22,327 nt of DNA, taken from Clostridium sp. CAG:557. GTDB taxonomy: Bacteria > Bacillota > Clostridia > Oscillospirales > Acutalibacteraceae. The stretch lies in the NCBI GenBank assembly GCA_000435275.1, contig FR883863.1:1-22327 (forward strand). Direction: 5' to 3'. Shown here in pieces: positions 1 to 7,491 of the stretch (the stretch's first letter is position 1; every line of letters begins with the position of its first letter). The position numbers and the translations under genes are program-made. The notes under the pieces were generated by a model that was not told the DNA's origin, searched no databases, and saw nothing but the letters and a program-made list of their open reading frames with translations.

Positions 1-48
1 GGACTGAAAATCCTCGTGTCGATGGTTCGATTCCGTCCGAAGGCACCA
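1..48 (+). tRNA. tRNA-Phe (GAA), 5' part missing
   Basis: This is the 3' part of a tRNA cut by the window edge. The anticodon loop CTGAAAA (4-10) gives anticodon GAA at 6-8, which is phenylalanine. The T arm has a five-pair stem (21-25 with 33-37) around the loop TTCGATT. The 3' acceptor strand CGAAGGC (38-44), discriminator A45 and an encoded CCA (46-48) follow. The acceptor 5' strand and D arm lie outside the window. Confidence 0.95.
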
Positions 49-57
49 TTTGATTTT

Positions 58-133
58 GCGGATGTAGCTCATCTGGTAGAGTGCCACCTTGCCAAGGTGG
101 AGGTAGCGAGTTCGAGCCTCGTCATCCGCTCCA
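58..133 (+). tRNA. tRNA-Gly (GCC)
   Basis: A complete 76-base cloverleaf. Acceptor strand GCGGATG (58-64) pairs with CATCCGC (123-129). The anticodon stem CCACC/GGTGG (84-88 with 96-100) holds the loop TTGCCAA with anticodon GCC at 91-93. Discriminator T130 is followed by an encoded CCA. It lies 9 bases after tRNA-Phe and 23 bases before tRNA-Cys, so the three are probably one transcript. Confidence 0.97.
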
Positions 134-156
134 TTTTTAAAAAAGTAGTTTTTGTT

Positions 157-230
157 GGCGCCATAGCCAAGTGGTAAGGCATGGGTCTGCAAAACCCTGA
201 TCCCCAGTTCAAATCTGGGTGGCGCCTCCA
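157..230 (+). tRNA. tRNA-Cys (GCA)
   Basis: A complete 74-base tRNA with encoded CCA. Acceptor GGCGCCA (157-163) pairs with TGGCGCC (220-226). The loop CTGCAAA (187-193) gives anticodon GCA at 189-191. The T stem is CCCAG/CTGGG (203-207 with 215-219). The outermost anticodon-stem position (182 with 198) is a U-U mismatch and the D stem has only three clear pairs. Both are minor departures and do not suggest a dead gene. It is the last gene of the tRNA array. Confidence 0.96.
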
Positions 231-236
231 GCTTTA

Positions 237-270
237 AGAGAGTTCTCATGCCGTGTGAGGACTCTTTATT
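237..270 (+). terminator. Terminator of the tRNA array
   Basis: A 10-bp stem (239-248 with 256-265, one G-U pair) around a 7-base loop, followed by TTTATTTA. It starts 8 bases after the CCA of tRNA-Cys, where a rho-independent terminator of the tRNA transcript is expected. Confidence 0.8.
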
Positions 271-287
271 TATAGATGAGTACTGAA

Positions 288-631
288 ATGATTGTATTTC
301 ACGTAGCTAAACGAAATGTTTATGAAAACAGTTTAAACTCAGGTTTTTACGGTTAAAGAAAGATGAATTTATTCACTGCTCAACTTTAAAAATTTAGTTG
401 AAGTAGCAAATGATAATTAAAAAATGATAGAAGAGGATTTAATTGTTTTATATAGATGCGAAGAAATTGAAAAGTAAAATTAAGTGAGAAAAAAGACGGA
501 CTGAAGGAATAGAATTTCCGCATATATATGGATTAATAAATTTGGCTTCAGTAATAAAAGCGGTTAATTTTTTAAAAGACCAAAGTGGAAAGTTTTATTT
601 GCCTGTGGGGCTTATGGAATATAAAAATTAG
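288..631 (+). pseudogene. Decayed DUF952-family gene
   Basis: There is no intact gene between the tRNA array and ndk, but pieces of one DUF952 protein can be read in order by changing frame. Frame from ATG 288 gives MIVFHVAKR...NSGFYG, then TAA at 354. From 365, EFIHCSTLK matches the family's FIHCS block. From 391, NLVEVAN; a one-base loss shifts the frame between these two. From 433, EDLIVLYRCEEIEK, then TAA at 475. From 512 to the TAG at 629, EFPHIYGLINLASVIKAV continues to FYLPVGL, matching the FPHIYGPI block and C-terminal end of the family. At least three frameshifts and several stops separate the pieces. The order and spacing fit a complete ancestral protein of about 110 residues. DUF952 function is not established. 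The family assignment is from recalled motifs. Confidence 0.82.
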
Positions 632-690
632 ATGATTAAAATAGCAATAATTTTTTATATATTTGAAAAATTAAATTAAGGAGTGTCAAT

Positions 691-1095
691 ATGGCTATTG
701 AAAAAACTTATATTATGCTAAAGCCTGATTGTATTAAAAGAGGTTTGATGGGAGAAGTAATTTCTAGAATAGAAAAAAAAGGGTACAAAATTACTGATGC
801 AAAAATGCTGAATTTAGACGAAAAAATTCTTCGTGAACATTATGCACATATTGCAGACAAACCATTTTTCCAAGAAATAGTTTCTTATATGACATCTGGA
901 CCGGTTTTAGCAATGATTGTTGAAGGTGAGAATGCAGTAAAAGGAATGCGTATTTTAATGGGCGCGACTAAATTTGAAGAAGCAACAGCAGGGACAATTC
1001 GAGGAGACTACGCATTTTGTACTTCGGAAAATATTATTCATGGGTCAGACTCGATTGAAAATGCGAGAATTGAAATAAAAAGGTTTTTTAACTAA
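691..1095 (+). CDS. ndk: Nucleoside diphosphate kinase
   Basis: Transfers the gamma phosphate of ATP to nucleoside diphosphates through a phosphohistidine, balancing cytosolic (d)NTP pools. The 134-residue length is normal for bacterial Ndk. Visible hallmarks are K11 in the MLKPD block near the N-terminus, the GTIRGDYAF nucleotide-binding segment (101-109) and the catalytic H117 in NIIHGSDS. The ATG start has a good ribosome site, AAGGAG, 8 bases upstream. It is a single gene, preceded by the decayed DUF952 gene and converging on dapB, with a shared hairpin terminator in the 38-base gap. No clear promoter was found upstream, although the AT-rich 640-680 stretch is the likely place. Confidence 0.97.
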   Translation: MAIEKTYIMLKPDCIKRGLMGEVISRIEKKGYKITDAKMLNLDEKILREHYAHIADKPFFQEIVSYMTSGPVLAMIVEGENAVKGMRILMGATKFEEATAGTIRGDYAFCTSENIIHGSDSIENARIEIKRFFN

Positions 1096-1103
1096 ATAAA
1101 AAT

Positions 1104-1140
1104 GCGCCGCACTATACCGTGCGGCGCTATTTTTTATTTT
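1104..1140. terminator. Bidirectional terminator between ndk and dapB
   Basis: A perfect 9-bp stem GCGCCGCAC/GTGCGGCGC (1104-1112 with 1119-1127) with the loop TATACC. It is followed on the plus strand by TATTTTTTATTTT and on the minus strand by ATTTTTATTT. It serves ndk and probably dapB; the plus-strand T-run overlaps the dapB stop codon. An almost identical hairpin lies at 10181-10206. Confidence 0.9.
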
Positions 1141-1886
1141 AATAAGTCAGACATATTATATAGTCCAGCAGATTTTGACAAAAGAAAAATGGCAGCATTA
1201 ATGGCACCAACGGCAAAAATTCCTTTTGACTGAGCAGTGTGAGATAAAGTTAAAACTTCATCTTTGCCAGCGAAAATGACATCATGTTCGCCGACAATAG
1301 TGCCACCACGAATGGAATGAATTCCAATTTCTTTGTTGCTTCGAGGCTCTCTTTTAGAATGTCTTTCGTAAACGTAGCTTAAGTTTTGATTATTAACAGA
1401 ATTTATAGCATTTGCAATCATCAAAGCAGTTCCACTAGGCGCATCGATTTTTTTATTGTGATGCTTTTCAATTATTTCAATATCAAAATTTGAACCGAGA
1501 ACTAAAGCAGCTTTTTTTGCAAGTTCGATTAAAAGATTTATTCCAATAGACGTATTTCCAGAAAAGAAAATAGGAATTAATTTCGATGCGTCTTTGATTT
1601 TAGTAATTTGTTCATCAGTAAATCCTGTGGTGCATATTACAATTGGCATTTTTTTGTGAATTGCAAAATTTAAAAGTGAATTAAGTAAAGCTGGATTAGA
1701 AAAATCAATGATTACATCTGCGTCTACGTTAATTTCATTTGGAGAATTAAAAGTTGGAAAATTGCTAGTGCTACTGAAATTTTTACTGATTCCAGCAACA
1801 ATAGTGCAATCATTTCGCTCAGAAATAACTTGGGTTAAAGTACCCCCCATTTGTCCGCTGGAGCCGCTTAATATAATTTTAGTCAT
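1134..1886 (-). CDS. dapB: 4-hydroxy-tetrahydrodipicolinate reductase
   Basis: Reduces 4-hydroxy-tetrahydrodipicolinate to tetrahydrodipicolinate with NAD(P)H, the second step of the diaminopimelate/lysine branch. The 250 residues match the family. The N-terminal Rossmann fold carries GSSGQMGG (8-15), followed by DFSNP (61-65) and TTGF (86-89). The C-terminal domain has the signature EKHHNKKIDAPSGTA (140-154), with catalytic-region His142/143 and the conserved Lys146. SIRGGTIVGEHDV follows near 191-203. The ATG start has AGGAAG 8 bases upstream. It is the last gene of the asd-dapA-dapB operon, 23 bases after dapA. Confidence 0.97.
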   Translation of the reverse strand: MTKIILSGSSGQMGGTLTQVISERNDCTIVAGISKNFSSTSNFPTFNSPNEINVDADVIIDFSNPALLNSLLNFAIHKKMPIVICTTGFTDEQITKIKDASKLIPIFFSGNTSIGINLLIELAKKAALVLGSNFDIEIIEKHHNKKIDAPSGTALMIANAINSVNNQNLSYVYERHSKREPRSNKEIGIHSIRGGTIVGEHDVIFAGKDEVLTLSHTAQSKGIFAVGAINAAIFLLSKSAGLYNMSDLLK

Positions 1887-1909
1887 TTTTATACTTCCTA
1901 TCTAAAAAT

Positions 1910-2803
1910 TTATCTGTTAATAAGACCAAAGTTTTTCATGGCCGTAATTAAATTCTCTTTATTTTTGGCAGAGAGAGAAACAAGAGGCAGTCTGCAGTTT
2001 CCACAATCAAATCCGAGCAGATTCATGGTTTCTTTTACAGGAATTGGATTAACGTCGCAAAATAGCATATTCATCAGGTCATTTGCTTTAAAAAATAAAT
2101 CTCTAGCTTCAGACAATTTACCATCGAAGTATTTTTGATTAATTTCATGACATTCGAGAGGGCAAACATTTGCAAAAACAGAAATAACACCGAGACCACC
2201 AAGCGATAAAATAGGAATAATTTGGTCGTCATTTCCGGAATAAACAGCGAGATTATCTCCGCAAAGCGAAATAGTTTTAGCAATAGAGGAAATATCTCCG
2301 TTGGCCTCTTTTACAGCTACGATATTATGGTGCTTAGAAAGCTCTAAGTAAGTTTCCGGACGGATAGAAACGCCGGTACGCGAAGGAACATTATACAAAA
2401 TTATCGGTAAATCCACATTATCAGCAATGTAAGTATAATGCTCAATTAGGCCTTTTTGCGAGGTTTTATTATAATAAGGAGTAACAATCAAAAGTGCGTC
2501 AACACCGAGATTTTGCGCTGCTTTTGACATCTTAAGAGCATGTTCAGTATTGTTGCTACCAGTGCCGGCGATAACAGGAATTCTTCCAGCGACTTTTTCT
2601 ACAGTGTATTTAATTACAGCATATCGCTCATCCTCGCTCATTGTGGCAGCTTCACCGGTTGTTCCGCAAGTAATTATCGCGTCGGTTTTATTTTTTATTT
2701 GAAATTCGATTATTTGGCCTAAAGCATCAAAATTTATGTTTCCATCATCAAGCATAGGAGTAACGATGGCCACTCCGGAACCTTTAAATATAATTTTTTT
2801 CAT
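1910..2803 (-). CDS. dapA: 4-hydroxy-tetrahydrodipicolinate synthase
   Basis: Condenses pyruvate with aspartate semialdehyde, the first committed step of diaminopimelate synthesis, as a cytosolic TIM-barrel aldolase. The start chosen is the ATG at 2803, giving MKKIIFKGSG and 297 residues. It has a strong AGGAG site, and the 16-residue extension possible from 2851 would overlap the end of asd. Visible features are GTTGE (47-51) for pyruvate carboxylate binding, Tyr137 in YNVPSRTG (137-144), Arg142, and the Schiff-base lysine K165 in VAVKEA. It lies 25 bases after asd, whose product is its substrate. Confidence 0.97.
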   Translation of the reverse strand: MKKIIFKGSGVAIVTPMLDDGNINFDALGQIIEFQIKNKTDAIITCGTTGEAATMSEDERYAVIKYTVEKVAGRIPVIAGTGSNNTEHALKMSKAAQNLGVDALLIVTPYYNKTSQKGLIEHYTYIADNVDLPIILYNVPSRTGVSIRPETYLELSKHHNIVAVKEANGDISSIAKTISLCGDNLAVYSGNDDQIIPILSLGGLGVISVFANVCPLECHEINQKYFDGKLSEARDLFFKANDLMNMLFCDVNPIPVKETMNLLGFDCGNCRLPLVSLSAKNKENLITAMKNFGLINR

Positions 2804-2828
2804 AAAAGTGTCTCCTATATGTAAAAAT

Positions 2829-3908
2829 TTAATCAAAGAAACCTTTTGCACAAAGCAATTCAGCCATTAGAACAGCACCACCAGCAGCACCGCGAATAGT
2901 GTTGTGTGACATACAAACAAATTTTACATCATATTGAGAATCTGCGCGCAAACGTCCAATAGAAATTGCCATACCATTTTCAAGCTCTCTGGCGCTGCGG
3001 ATTTGAGGTAAAGATGGGTCATCGAAGTAATGCAAAAATTGTTTTGGAGCACTTGGAAGATTTGGTCCATCAGGCAACCCTTTGTATGTTTGCCAACGAG
3101 AGATGATCTCATCTAAAGATGGTGGATTTTTAAAAGAAGCGAAAACCGCAGCAGAATGACCGTCACTTACAGGGACTCTAATGCACTGGGTGGTGATATT
3201 GGGGGAAACAGCATTTTTTATTTCGCTTTGAGAAATTTTGCCCCAAATTTTCATAGGTTCGCTCTCAGACTTTTCTTCTTCACCGCTGATGTAAGGAATG
3301 ATATTATCCACCATTTCCGGCCAGCGTTCAAAAGTTTTTCCTGCGCCAGAAATAGCTTGGTAGGTACACGTAAGAACATTTGTAACACCAAAATCAAGCA
3401 GAGGATGAATTGCAGGAACATAGCATTGCAAAGAGCAGTTTGATTTAACCGCGATGAATCCTTTTTTTGTGCCGAGACGTTTTCTTTGACTAAAAATAAT
3501 TTCCATATGTTCAGGGTTAACTTCAGGAATAATCATAGGAACATCGGGTGTAGTTCTATGTGCGCTGTTGTTAGAAATTACCGGACATTCGGCCTTTGCA
3601 TACATTTCTTCGAGGGCTCTAATTTCATCTTTTTTCATATTGACAGCGCAAAATACAAAATCCACAGAGTCCACAATTTTTTTCATATCGCCCACAGCAT
3701 CGTAAACGGGCATATTTTTTACTTTTTCTGGAATATTGTTAGACATAGCCCATCGACCGTTTAAAGCCTCAGAATAAGTTTTCCCAGCAGAACTTTTGCT
3801 GGCAGCGAGTATTGTTATGTTAAACCAAGGATGCTCAGCGAGTAAAGTGATAAAACGTTGTCCTACCATACCGGTAGCACCTAAAATTCCAACATTATAC
3901 TTTTTCAT
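2829..3908 (-). CDS. asd: Aspartate-semialdehyde dehydrogenase (long, archaeal/fungal-like type)
   Basis: Reduces aspartyl phosphate to aspartate semialdehyde with NADPH, feeding dapA. The 359 residues show the N-terminal nucleotide fold GILGATGMVGQR (7-18), the catalytic cysteine C158 in SNCS (156-159), the GAGKT segment (188-192) and the acid-base histidine H251 in SDGHS. The length and the NCSLQC and DGHS blocks fit the long archaeal/fungal-type subgroup better than the short enterobacterial type. It is the first gene of the operon. No convincing Shine-Dalgarno sequence precedes the ATG, although the protein clearly starts here. A strong promoter lies about 150 bases upstream, leaving a leader of roughly 143 bases in which no known riboswitch was recognised. 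Confidence 0.96.
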   Translation of the reverse strand: MKKYNVGILGATGMVGQRFITLLAEHPWFNITILAASKSSAGKTYSEALNGRWAMSNNIPEKVKNMPVYDAVGDMKKIVDSVDFVFCAVNMKKDEIRALEEMYAKAECPVISNNSAHRTTPDVPMIIPEVNPEHMEIIFSQRKRLGTKKGFIAVKSNCSLQCYVPAIHPLLDFGVTNVLTCTYQAISGAGKTFERWPEMVDNIIPYISGEEEKSESEPMKIWGKISQSEIKNAVSPNITTQCIRVPVSDGHSAAVFASFKNPPSLDEIISRWQTYKGLPDGPNLPSAPKQFLHYFDDPSLPQIRSARELENGMAISIGRLRADSQYDVKFVCMSHNTIRGAAGGAVLMAELLCAKGFFD

Positions 3909-4033
3909 AAAAATGTTTCAAAAGCTAAAAAGCTCAGAAATAGCCTGCCTTTCGTAAAATTATAAAATATTGATGGAAATCGGTTGTAAACTATGAGTCA
4001 ATAAAATATAATTAAGTTTGTTGATGATTTGAT

Positions 4034-4062
4034 TTGCATATAAAATTCTTTAAAAATAATAT
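4034..4062 (+). promoter_or_regulatory. Probable promoter of queA-tgt
   Basis: TTGCAT (4034-4039), 17 bases, TAATAT (4057-4062). Its -10 box overlaps the minus-strand -10 box of the asd promoter (4058-4063), so the two polymerases would compete for the same DNA. The rest of the 213-base gap holds no gene. Confidence 0.5.
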
Positions 4063-4086
4063 AGCATTTTTCAAATATAGTGTCAA
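4058..4086 (-). promoter_or_regulatory. Sigma-A promoter of asd-dapA-dapB
   Basis: Read on the minus strand: a perfect -35 TTGACA (4086-4081), a 17-base spacer and -10 TATATT (4063-4058). Transcription would start near 4051, about 143 bases before the asd start codon. Confidence 0.8.
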
Positions 4087-4121
4087 TTTTAAACTTAATA
4101 GGTATGAACGGGGAATAGATT

Positions 4122-5147
4122 TTGAAGACGAAAGACTTTTTTTACGAGTTACCAGAAGAATTAATTGCGCAAGACCCACTTGAAAAAAGAGACCATTCTA
4201 GATTGATGATTTTAAACAAAAGCACAGGGCAAATATTACATAAACATTTTTATGACATAATAGATGAACTTATGCCAGGAGATTGCCTAATTTTAAATGA
4301 TTCTAGAGTATTGCCTGCACGGATTTATGGAAAAAAAGAAGATACTGGTGCGATGGTTGAGTTTTTACTTTTAAATAGAAAATCTAAAAATATTTGGGAA
4401 ACTTTAGCAGGGCCAGGGAAAAAAGCTAAGCCGGGAGCAAAGTTTATTTTCGGAAATGGAATTATGAAAGGTGAAGTTTTAACAGTAACGTCAGATGGAA
4501 ATAGAATAGTTCAATTTTTTTGCGAAGAGAATTTTTATTCAGCGCTGGATAAAATTGGACAAATGCCACTTCCACATTATATAACTCACGAGTTAAAGGA
4601 TAAAGAGCGCTATCAAACAGTCTACTCACGAGAATTAGGTTCAGCAGCAGCTCCAACAGCTGGGCTGCATTTCACAAATGAACTTTTAGAAAGAATAAAA
4701 GCAAAAGGCATAAAAATCGGTTTTGTAACACTTCATGTAGGGCTGGGGACATTTCGGCCGGTAAAAGTGAAAAACGTATCAAAACACAAGATGCACAGTG
4801 AACATTTCGAAGTTCCAAAAGAAACAGCAGATCTCATAATTGAAACAAAAAGAAATGGTGGAAGGGTTGTTTCTGTGGGCACGACGAGTTGCCGAACACT
4901 GGAATCTATGTTTAAAAATGAAGGTAAAGTAGCGCCTTGCGATGGTTGGACGGACATTTTTATTTACCCTGGTTACAAATTTAATGTGATTGACGCATTA
5001 ATAACCAATTTTCACTTGCCGGAAAGTACATTGATTATGTTGGTGTCGGCTTTTGCCGGAAGAGAAAAGACTTTGAACGCATACAAAGAAGCTGTTACTG
5101 AAAGATATAGATTTTTCAGTTTTGGAGATGCAATGTTCATACGATGA
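4122..5147 (+). CDS. queA: S-adenosylmethionine:tRNA ribosyltransferase-isomerase
   Basis: Transfers and rearranges the ribosyl part of S-adenosylmethionine onto preQ1 in tRNA, making epoxyqueuosine at position 34. The 341 residues are the normal length. Conserved blocks are YELPEELIAQ (8-17), LNDSRVLPARI (58-68), GSAAAPTAGLHFT (173-185), HVGLGTFRPV (205-214), GTTSCRTLES (253-262) and the C-terminal TNFHLPESTL (295-304). The start is TTG at 4122, which places the family's usual MKT-DF N-terminus correctly; a GGGGAA site lies upstream. Its stop at 5145-5147 touches the tgt ribosome site, so the two are translated from one message. Confidence 0.97.
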   Translation: MKTKDFFYELPEELIAQDPLEKRDHSRLMILNKSTGQILHKHFYDIIDELMPGDCLILNDSRVLPARIYGKKEDTGAMVEFLLLNRKSKNIWETLAGPGKKAKPGAKFIFGNGIMKGEVLTVTSDGNRIVQFFCEENFYSALDKIGQMPLPHYITHELKDKERYQTVYSRELGSAAAPTAGLHFTNELLERIKAKGIKIGFVTLHVGLGTFRPVKVKNVSKHKMHSEHFEVPKETADLIIETKRNGGRVVSVGTTSCRTLESMFKNEGKVAPCDGWTDIFIYPGYKFNVIDALITNFHLPESTLIMLVSAFAGREKTLNAYKEAVTERYRFFSFGDAMFIR

Positions 5148-5163
5148 AAGGAGAAGTTTTTTA

Positions 5164-6294
5164 GTGTACAAGTTGATAAAAACTCAAAAAAATGCCCGCA
5201 GAGGAGAATTTGTAACGCCACATGGAACGATACAAACGCCAGCATTTATGAACGTAGCAACGTGTGGAGCCATAAAAGGGGCGGTTTCTGCTCTTGATTT
5301 AGCGAATATAAAATGCCAAGTGCAACTTTGTAATACATATCATTTACATCTGCGACCGGGTGATGAAGTTGTAAAAAAGCTTGGTGGAATTCACAAATTT
5401 ACACATTGGGATGGCCCAATATTAACAGACAGTGGAGGTTTTCAAGTTTTTTCTTTGTCAAAACTGAGAAAAATAAAAGAGGAAGGGGTGTATTTTTCAT
5501 CGCATATAGATGGCAGAAAAATTTTTATGGGCCCGGAAGAAAGTATGCAAATACAATCCAATTTGGGTTCAACAATTGCAATGGCCTTTGATGAGTGCGT
5601 AGAAAATCCCGCAGAGTATAGTTATGCAAAAGATTCGTGTGAACGCACTGTAAGGTGGCTTAAACGCTGCAAAGATGAGCTGCAAAAATTAAATTCATTG
5701 GATGACACGATAAATAAAAAACAAATGCTTTTTGGAATAAACCAAGGCAGTACGTATGCAGATTTGCGAATTGAGCATATGAAAAAAATCCGAGAATTAG
5801 GGCTGGATGGTTATGCAATAGGTGGGCTAGCGGTAGGAGAAACCGCACAAGAAATGTATGCAACAATAGAAGCTGTTGAACCACATATGCCGCAAGAAAA
5901 AATTAGGTATTTAATGGGAGTGGGAACGCCTGTAAACATTTTAGAAGGGGTTTATCGAGGTGTAGACTTATTTGACTGCGTAATGCCAGCAAGAAACGCT
6001 CGGCATGGAAATTTATTCACATGGACAGGGACAGTTAATATTTTAAATTCGAAGTATGAGCTTGATGATTCACAGTTAGATTTAGAGTGTGACTGCCCAA
6101 CGTGCAAAAATTTTTCAAAAGCGTATCTAAGGCATCTTTTTAAAAGTGGAGAAATGCTCGGTATGCGACTGGCTGTAATGCATAATCTTTATTTTTATAA
6201 TTCTTTAATGGAAAAAATAAGAGAATCATTAGATAACGATGGTTTTGATGATTTTTATAATAAATTTAAACAAATTTTATCTCAAAGAATTTGA
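5164..6294 (+). CDS. tgt: tRNA-guanine transglycosylase
   Basis: Exchanges guanine-34 of tRNAs with GUN anticodons (Asp, Asn, His, Tyr) for preQ1, the step before QueA. The start chosen is GTG at 5164, because AAAGGAG (5147-5153) lies 10 bases upstream and the resulting 376-residue protein has the usual N-terminus. The longer reading from 5122 would run into queA. Visible features are D89 in the DSGGFQVFSL block, the substrate-pocket GINQGSTY (191-198), YAIGGLAVGE (217-226), the nucleophile D271 in DCVMPARNARHG, and the zinc site C309, C311, C314 with H340. It forms an operon with queA. Confidence 0.97.
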   Translation: MYKLIKTQKNARRGEFVTPHGTIQTPAFMNVATCGAIKGAVSALDLANIKCQVQLCNTYHLHLRPGDEVVKKLGGIHKFTHWDGPILTDSGGFQVFSLSKLRKIKEEGVYFSSHIDGRKIFMGPEESMQIQSNLGSTIAMAFDECVENPAEYSYAKDSCERTVRWLKRCKDELQKLNSLDDTINKKQMLFGINQGSTYADLRIEHMKKIRELGLDGYAIGGLAVGETAQEMYATIEAVEPHMPQEKIRYLMGVGTPVNILEGVYRGVDLFDCVMPARNARHGNLFTWTGTVNILNSKYELDDSQLDLECDCPTCKNFSKAYLRHLFKSGEMLGMRLAVMHNLYFYNSLMEKIRESLDNDGFDDFYNKFKQILSQRI

Positions 6295-6301
6295 ATACTG
6301 C

Positions 6302-6330
6302 TTGCAACGAAGGATAAAAATTGGTATAAT
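6302..6330 (+). promoter_or_regulatory. Sigma-A promoter of yajC
   Basis: TTGCAA (6302-6307), 17-base spacer, perfect TATAAT (6325-6330). The start of transcription would be near 6337, about 23 bases before the yajC ATG. Confidence 0.8.
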
Positions 6331-6359
6331 CTAAATGTTAAATTTTTGGAGGTGCTAAA

Positions 6360-6665
6360 ATGAGCGCAGAAGGTTCAGCAGGTATAATGAATATAGTAAT
6401 AATGATGGTTATTTTGGTGGGAATGTATTTTTTGATGATACGCCCAAGTACGAAAAGAAAAAAGCAAGAAGACGAAATGAGAAATAATATTCAAATTGGC
6501 GACGAAATTACTACTATTGGCGGAATAATCGGTCGTGTAGTGGCAATTAAAGACGAAAATGAGTCTTTTATTATCGAAACAGGCGTTGACAGAAGCAAAA
6601 TAAAAATAAAAAAATGGGCTATTGCAACTTGTAACACGCAAAAAGAAAATAATCAGGCAAAATAA
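6360..6665 (+). CDS. yajC: Preprotein translocase accessory subunit YajC
   Basis: YajC is a small membrane protein that associates with SecDF and the SecYEG channel. The 101 residues show a single transmembrane helix at about 9-27, ending in the family's MIRP sequence. A basic stretch KRKKQ and the cytoplasmic domain with IQIGDEITTIGGIIGRV (44-60) follow. The ATG is preceded by TTGGAGGTG. The C-terminal tail is short and Lys/Asn-rich. In many Firmicutes yajC follows queA-tgt, as here, although here it has its own promoter. Confidence 0.95.
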   Translation: MSAEGSAGIMNIVIMMVILVGMYFLMIRPSTKRKKQEDEMRNNIQIGDEITTIGGIIGRVVAIKDENESFIIETGVDRSKIKIKKWAIATCNTQKENNQAK

Positions 6666-6753
6666 ATGTATATTAACGTATCTTTTTGAATATTGATTAG
6701 ATAAATTTACTTTTAAAATTAAAGACTAAACAATATTTAGGAGGTATGATTTT

Positions 6754-7164
6754 TTGAAGCATGATAAGACAAGTAACAAAGATACAGATTTTACCATTGC
6801 ATTAAAAGCGATTTTGTTTGGGGCAGCAGTCGGAGCTGCGATATGTGCAGGATTTTTATTTTTATTCGCATTTTTGTTCGTAGCAGTTAAATCTATTCCA
6901 CAGTTTATGATACAATCTGTAGCGATATTTTGCTCGGCTATTGGAGCTTTTGTTTCTGGGTACGTTTCAATTAGAATTTATCGATCTAAAGGTCTTGTTT
7001 ATGGTGCTTTTGCCGGTTTTTTATTATTCGCAATTATTACACTTATTGCGTTTATAATTTCGAGAGATAAATTTACATACATAACGCTTATGAGGCTTTT
7101 GATAATGGTATTTTCGGGCGCCGTTGGTGGAGTTTTGAGTGTAAATAAAAAAAGACGTAAATAA
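6754..7164 (+). CDS. Four-helix membrane protein, TIGR04086-like
   Basis: A 136-residue membrane protein with four predicted hydrophobic helices, at about 15-43, 48-71, 77-102 and 108-130. It has a polar N-terminus and a basic tail VNKKRRK. Gly/Ala-rich helices and the position between yajC and the SCIFF gene suggest the TIGR04086 family of putative clostridial membrane proteins. That assignment is from recalled pattern and context, and the function is unknown. The start is TTG at 6754, decided by a perfect AGGAGG (6739-6744) nine bases upstream. A clear promoter between yajC and this gene was not seen, so it is probably cotranscribed with yajC. Confidence 0.75.
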   Translation: MKHDKTSNKDTDFTIALKAILFGAAVGAAICAGFLFLFAFLFVAVKSIPQFMIQSVAIFCSAIGAFVSGYVSIRIYRSKGLVYGAFAGFLLFAIITLIAFIISRDKFTYITLMRLLIMVFSGAVGGVLSVNKKRRK

Positions 7165-7175
7165 AGTAAATAAAT

Positions 7176-7204
7176 TTGAATTTTTATATTGACTATGGTA
7201 TAAT
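7176..7204 (+). promoter_or_regulatory. Promoter of scfA
   Basis: TTGAAT (7176-7181), 17-base spacer, perfect TATAAT (7199-7204) with an extended TGG just before it. The transcript would start about 30 bases before scfA. Confidence 0.75.
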
Positions 7205-7239
7205 CTGTGTTAGTTTATTGAAAAAAGAGGTGTGTTTTG

Positions 7240-7377
7240 ATGAAACATGTAAAAACATTAAATAAAGCAAATTTAAAAGAGAGCGCAGCAAAAGGCGGTT
7301 GTGGAGAGTGTCAAGCTTCTTGTCAGTCAGCATGCAAAACTTCCTGCACGGTTGCTAACCAAAAATGCGAAAAGTAA
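7240..7377 (+). CDS. scfA: Six-cysteine ranthipeptide SCIFF precursor
   Basis: A 45-residue peptide with six cysteines. A leader MKHVKTLNKANLKESAAKGG is followed by a core in which Cys occurs at 21, 24, 28, 32, 36 and 43. Length, Cys count and the C-x2-C-x3-C-x3-C-x3-C-x6-C spacing match the SCIFF family (six cysteines in forty-five residues). Known homologues receive thioether (ranthionine) crosslinks from the radical-SAM enzyme encoded next door. The biological role of the mature peptide is unsettled. The ATG has AGAGGTG upstream. The gene has its own strong promoter and is followed by a hairpin before the maturase gene. Confidence 0.95.
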   Translation: MKHVKTLNKANLKESAAKGGCGECQASCQSACKTSCTVANQKCEK

Positions 7378-7404
7378 ATTTTGTTGTTGAATTTATTTAA
7401 CTTT

Positions 7405-7440
7405 AGGGGTGGAAGTTAATTCTTTCCGCCTCTATATTTT
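7405..7440 (+). terminator. Terminator or attenuator between scfA and scfB
   Basis: An 11-pair stem with three G-U pairs (7405-7415 with 7423-7433), a 7-base loop, then ATATTTTATT. It lies 28 bases after the scfA stop. Partial termination here would give much more peptide message than maturase message. Confidence 0.65.
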
Positions 7441-7491
7441 ATTGCGATTTACAGAAGTTAAAATTAGATTTAGGTAGGAGCAAGTAAATTT

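Noticed and set aside
182..198. tRNA-Cys as a decaying tRNA because of a U-U mismatch and short D stem
   Set aside because: Acceptor, T arm, anticodon loop and CCA are intact, and weak pairs at these positions occur in functional Cys tRNAs.
3909..4051. Lysine riboswitch before asd
   Set aside because: The leader is too short for the known lysine riboswitch and shows none of its conserved helices that I could recognise.
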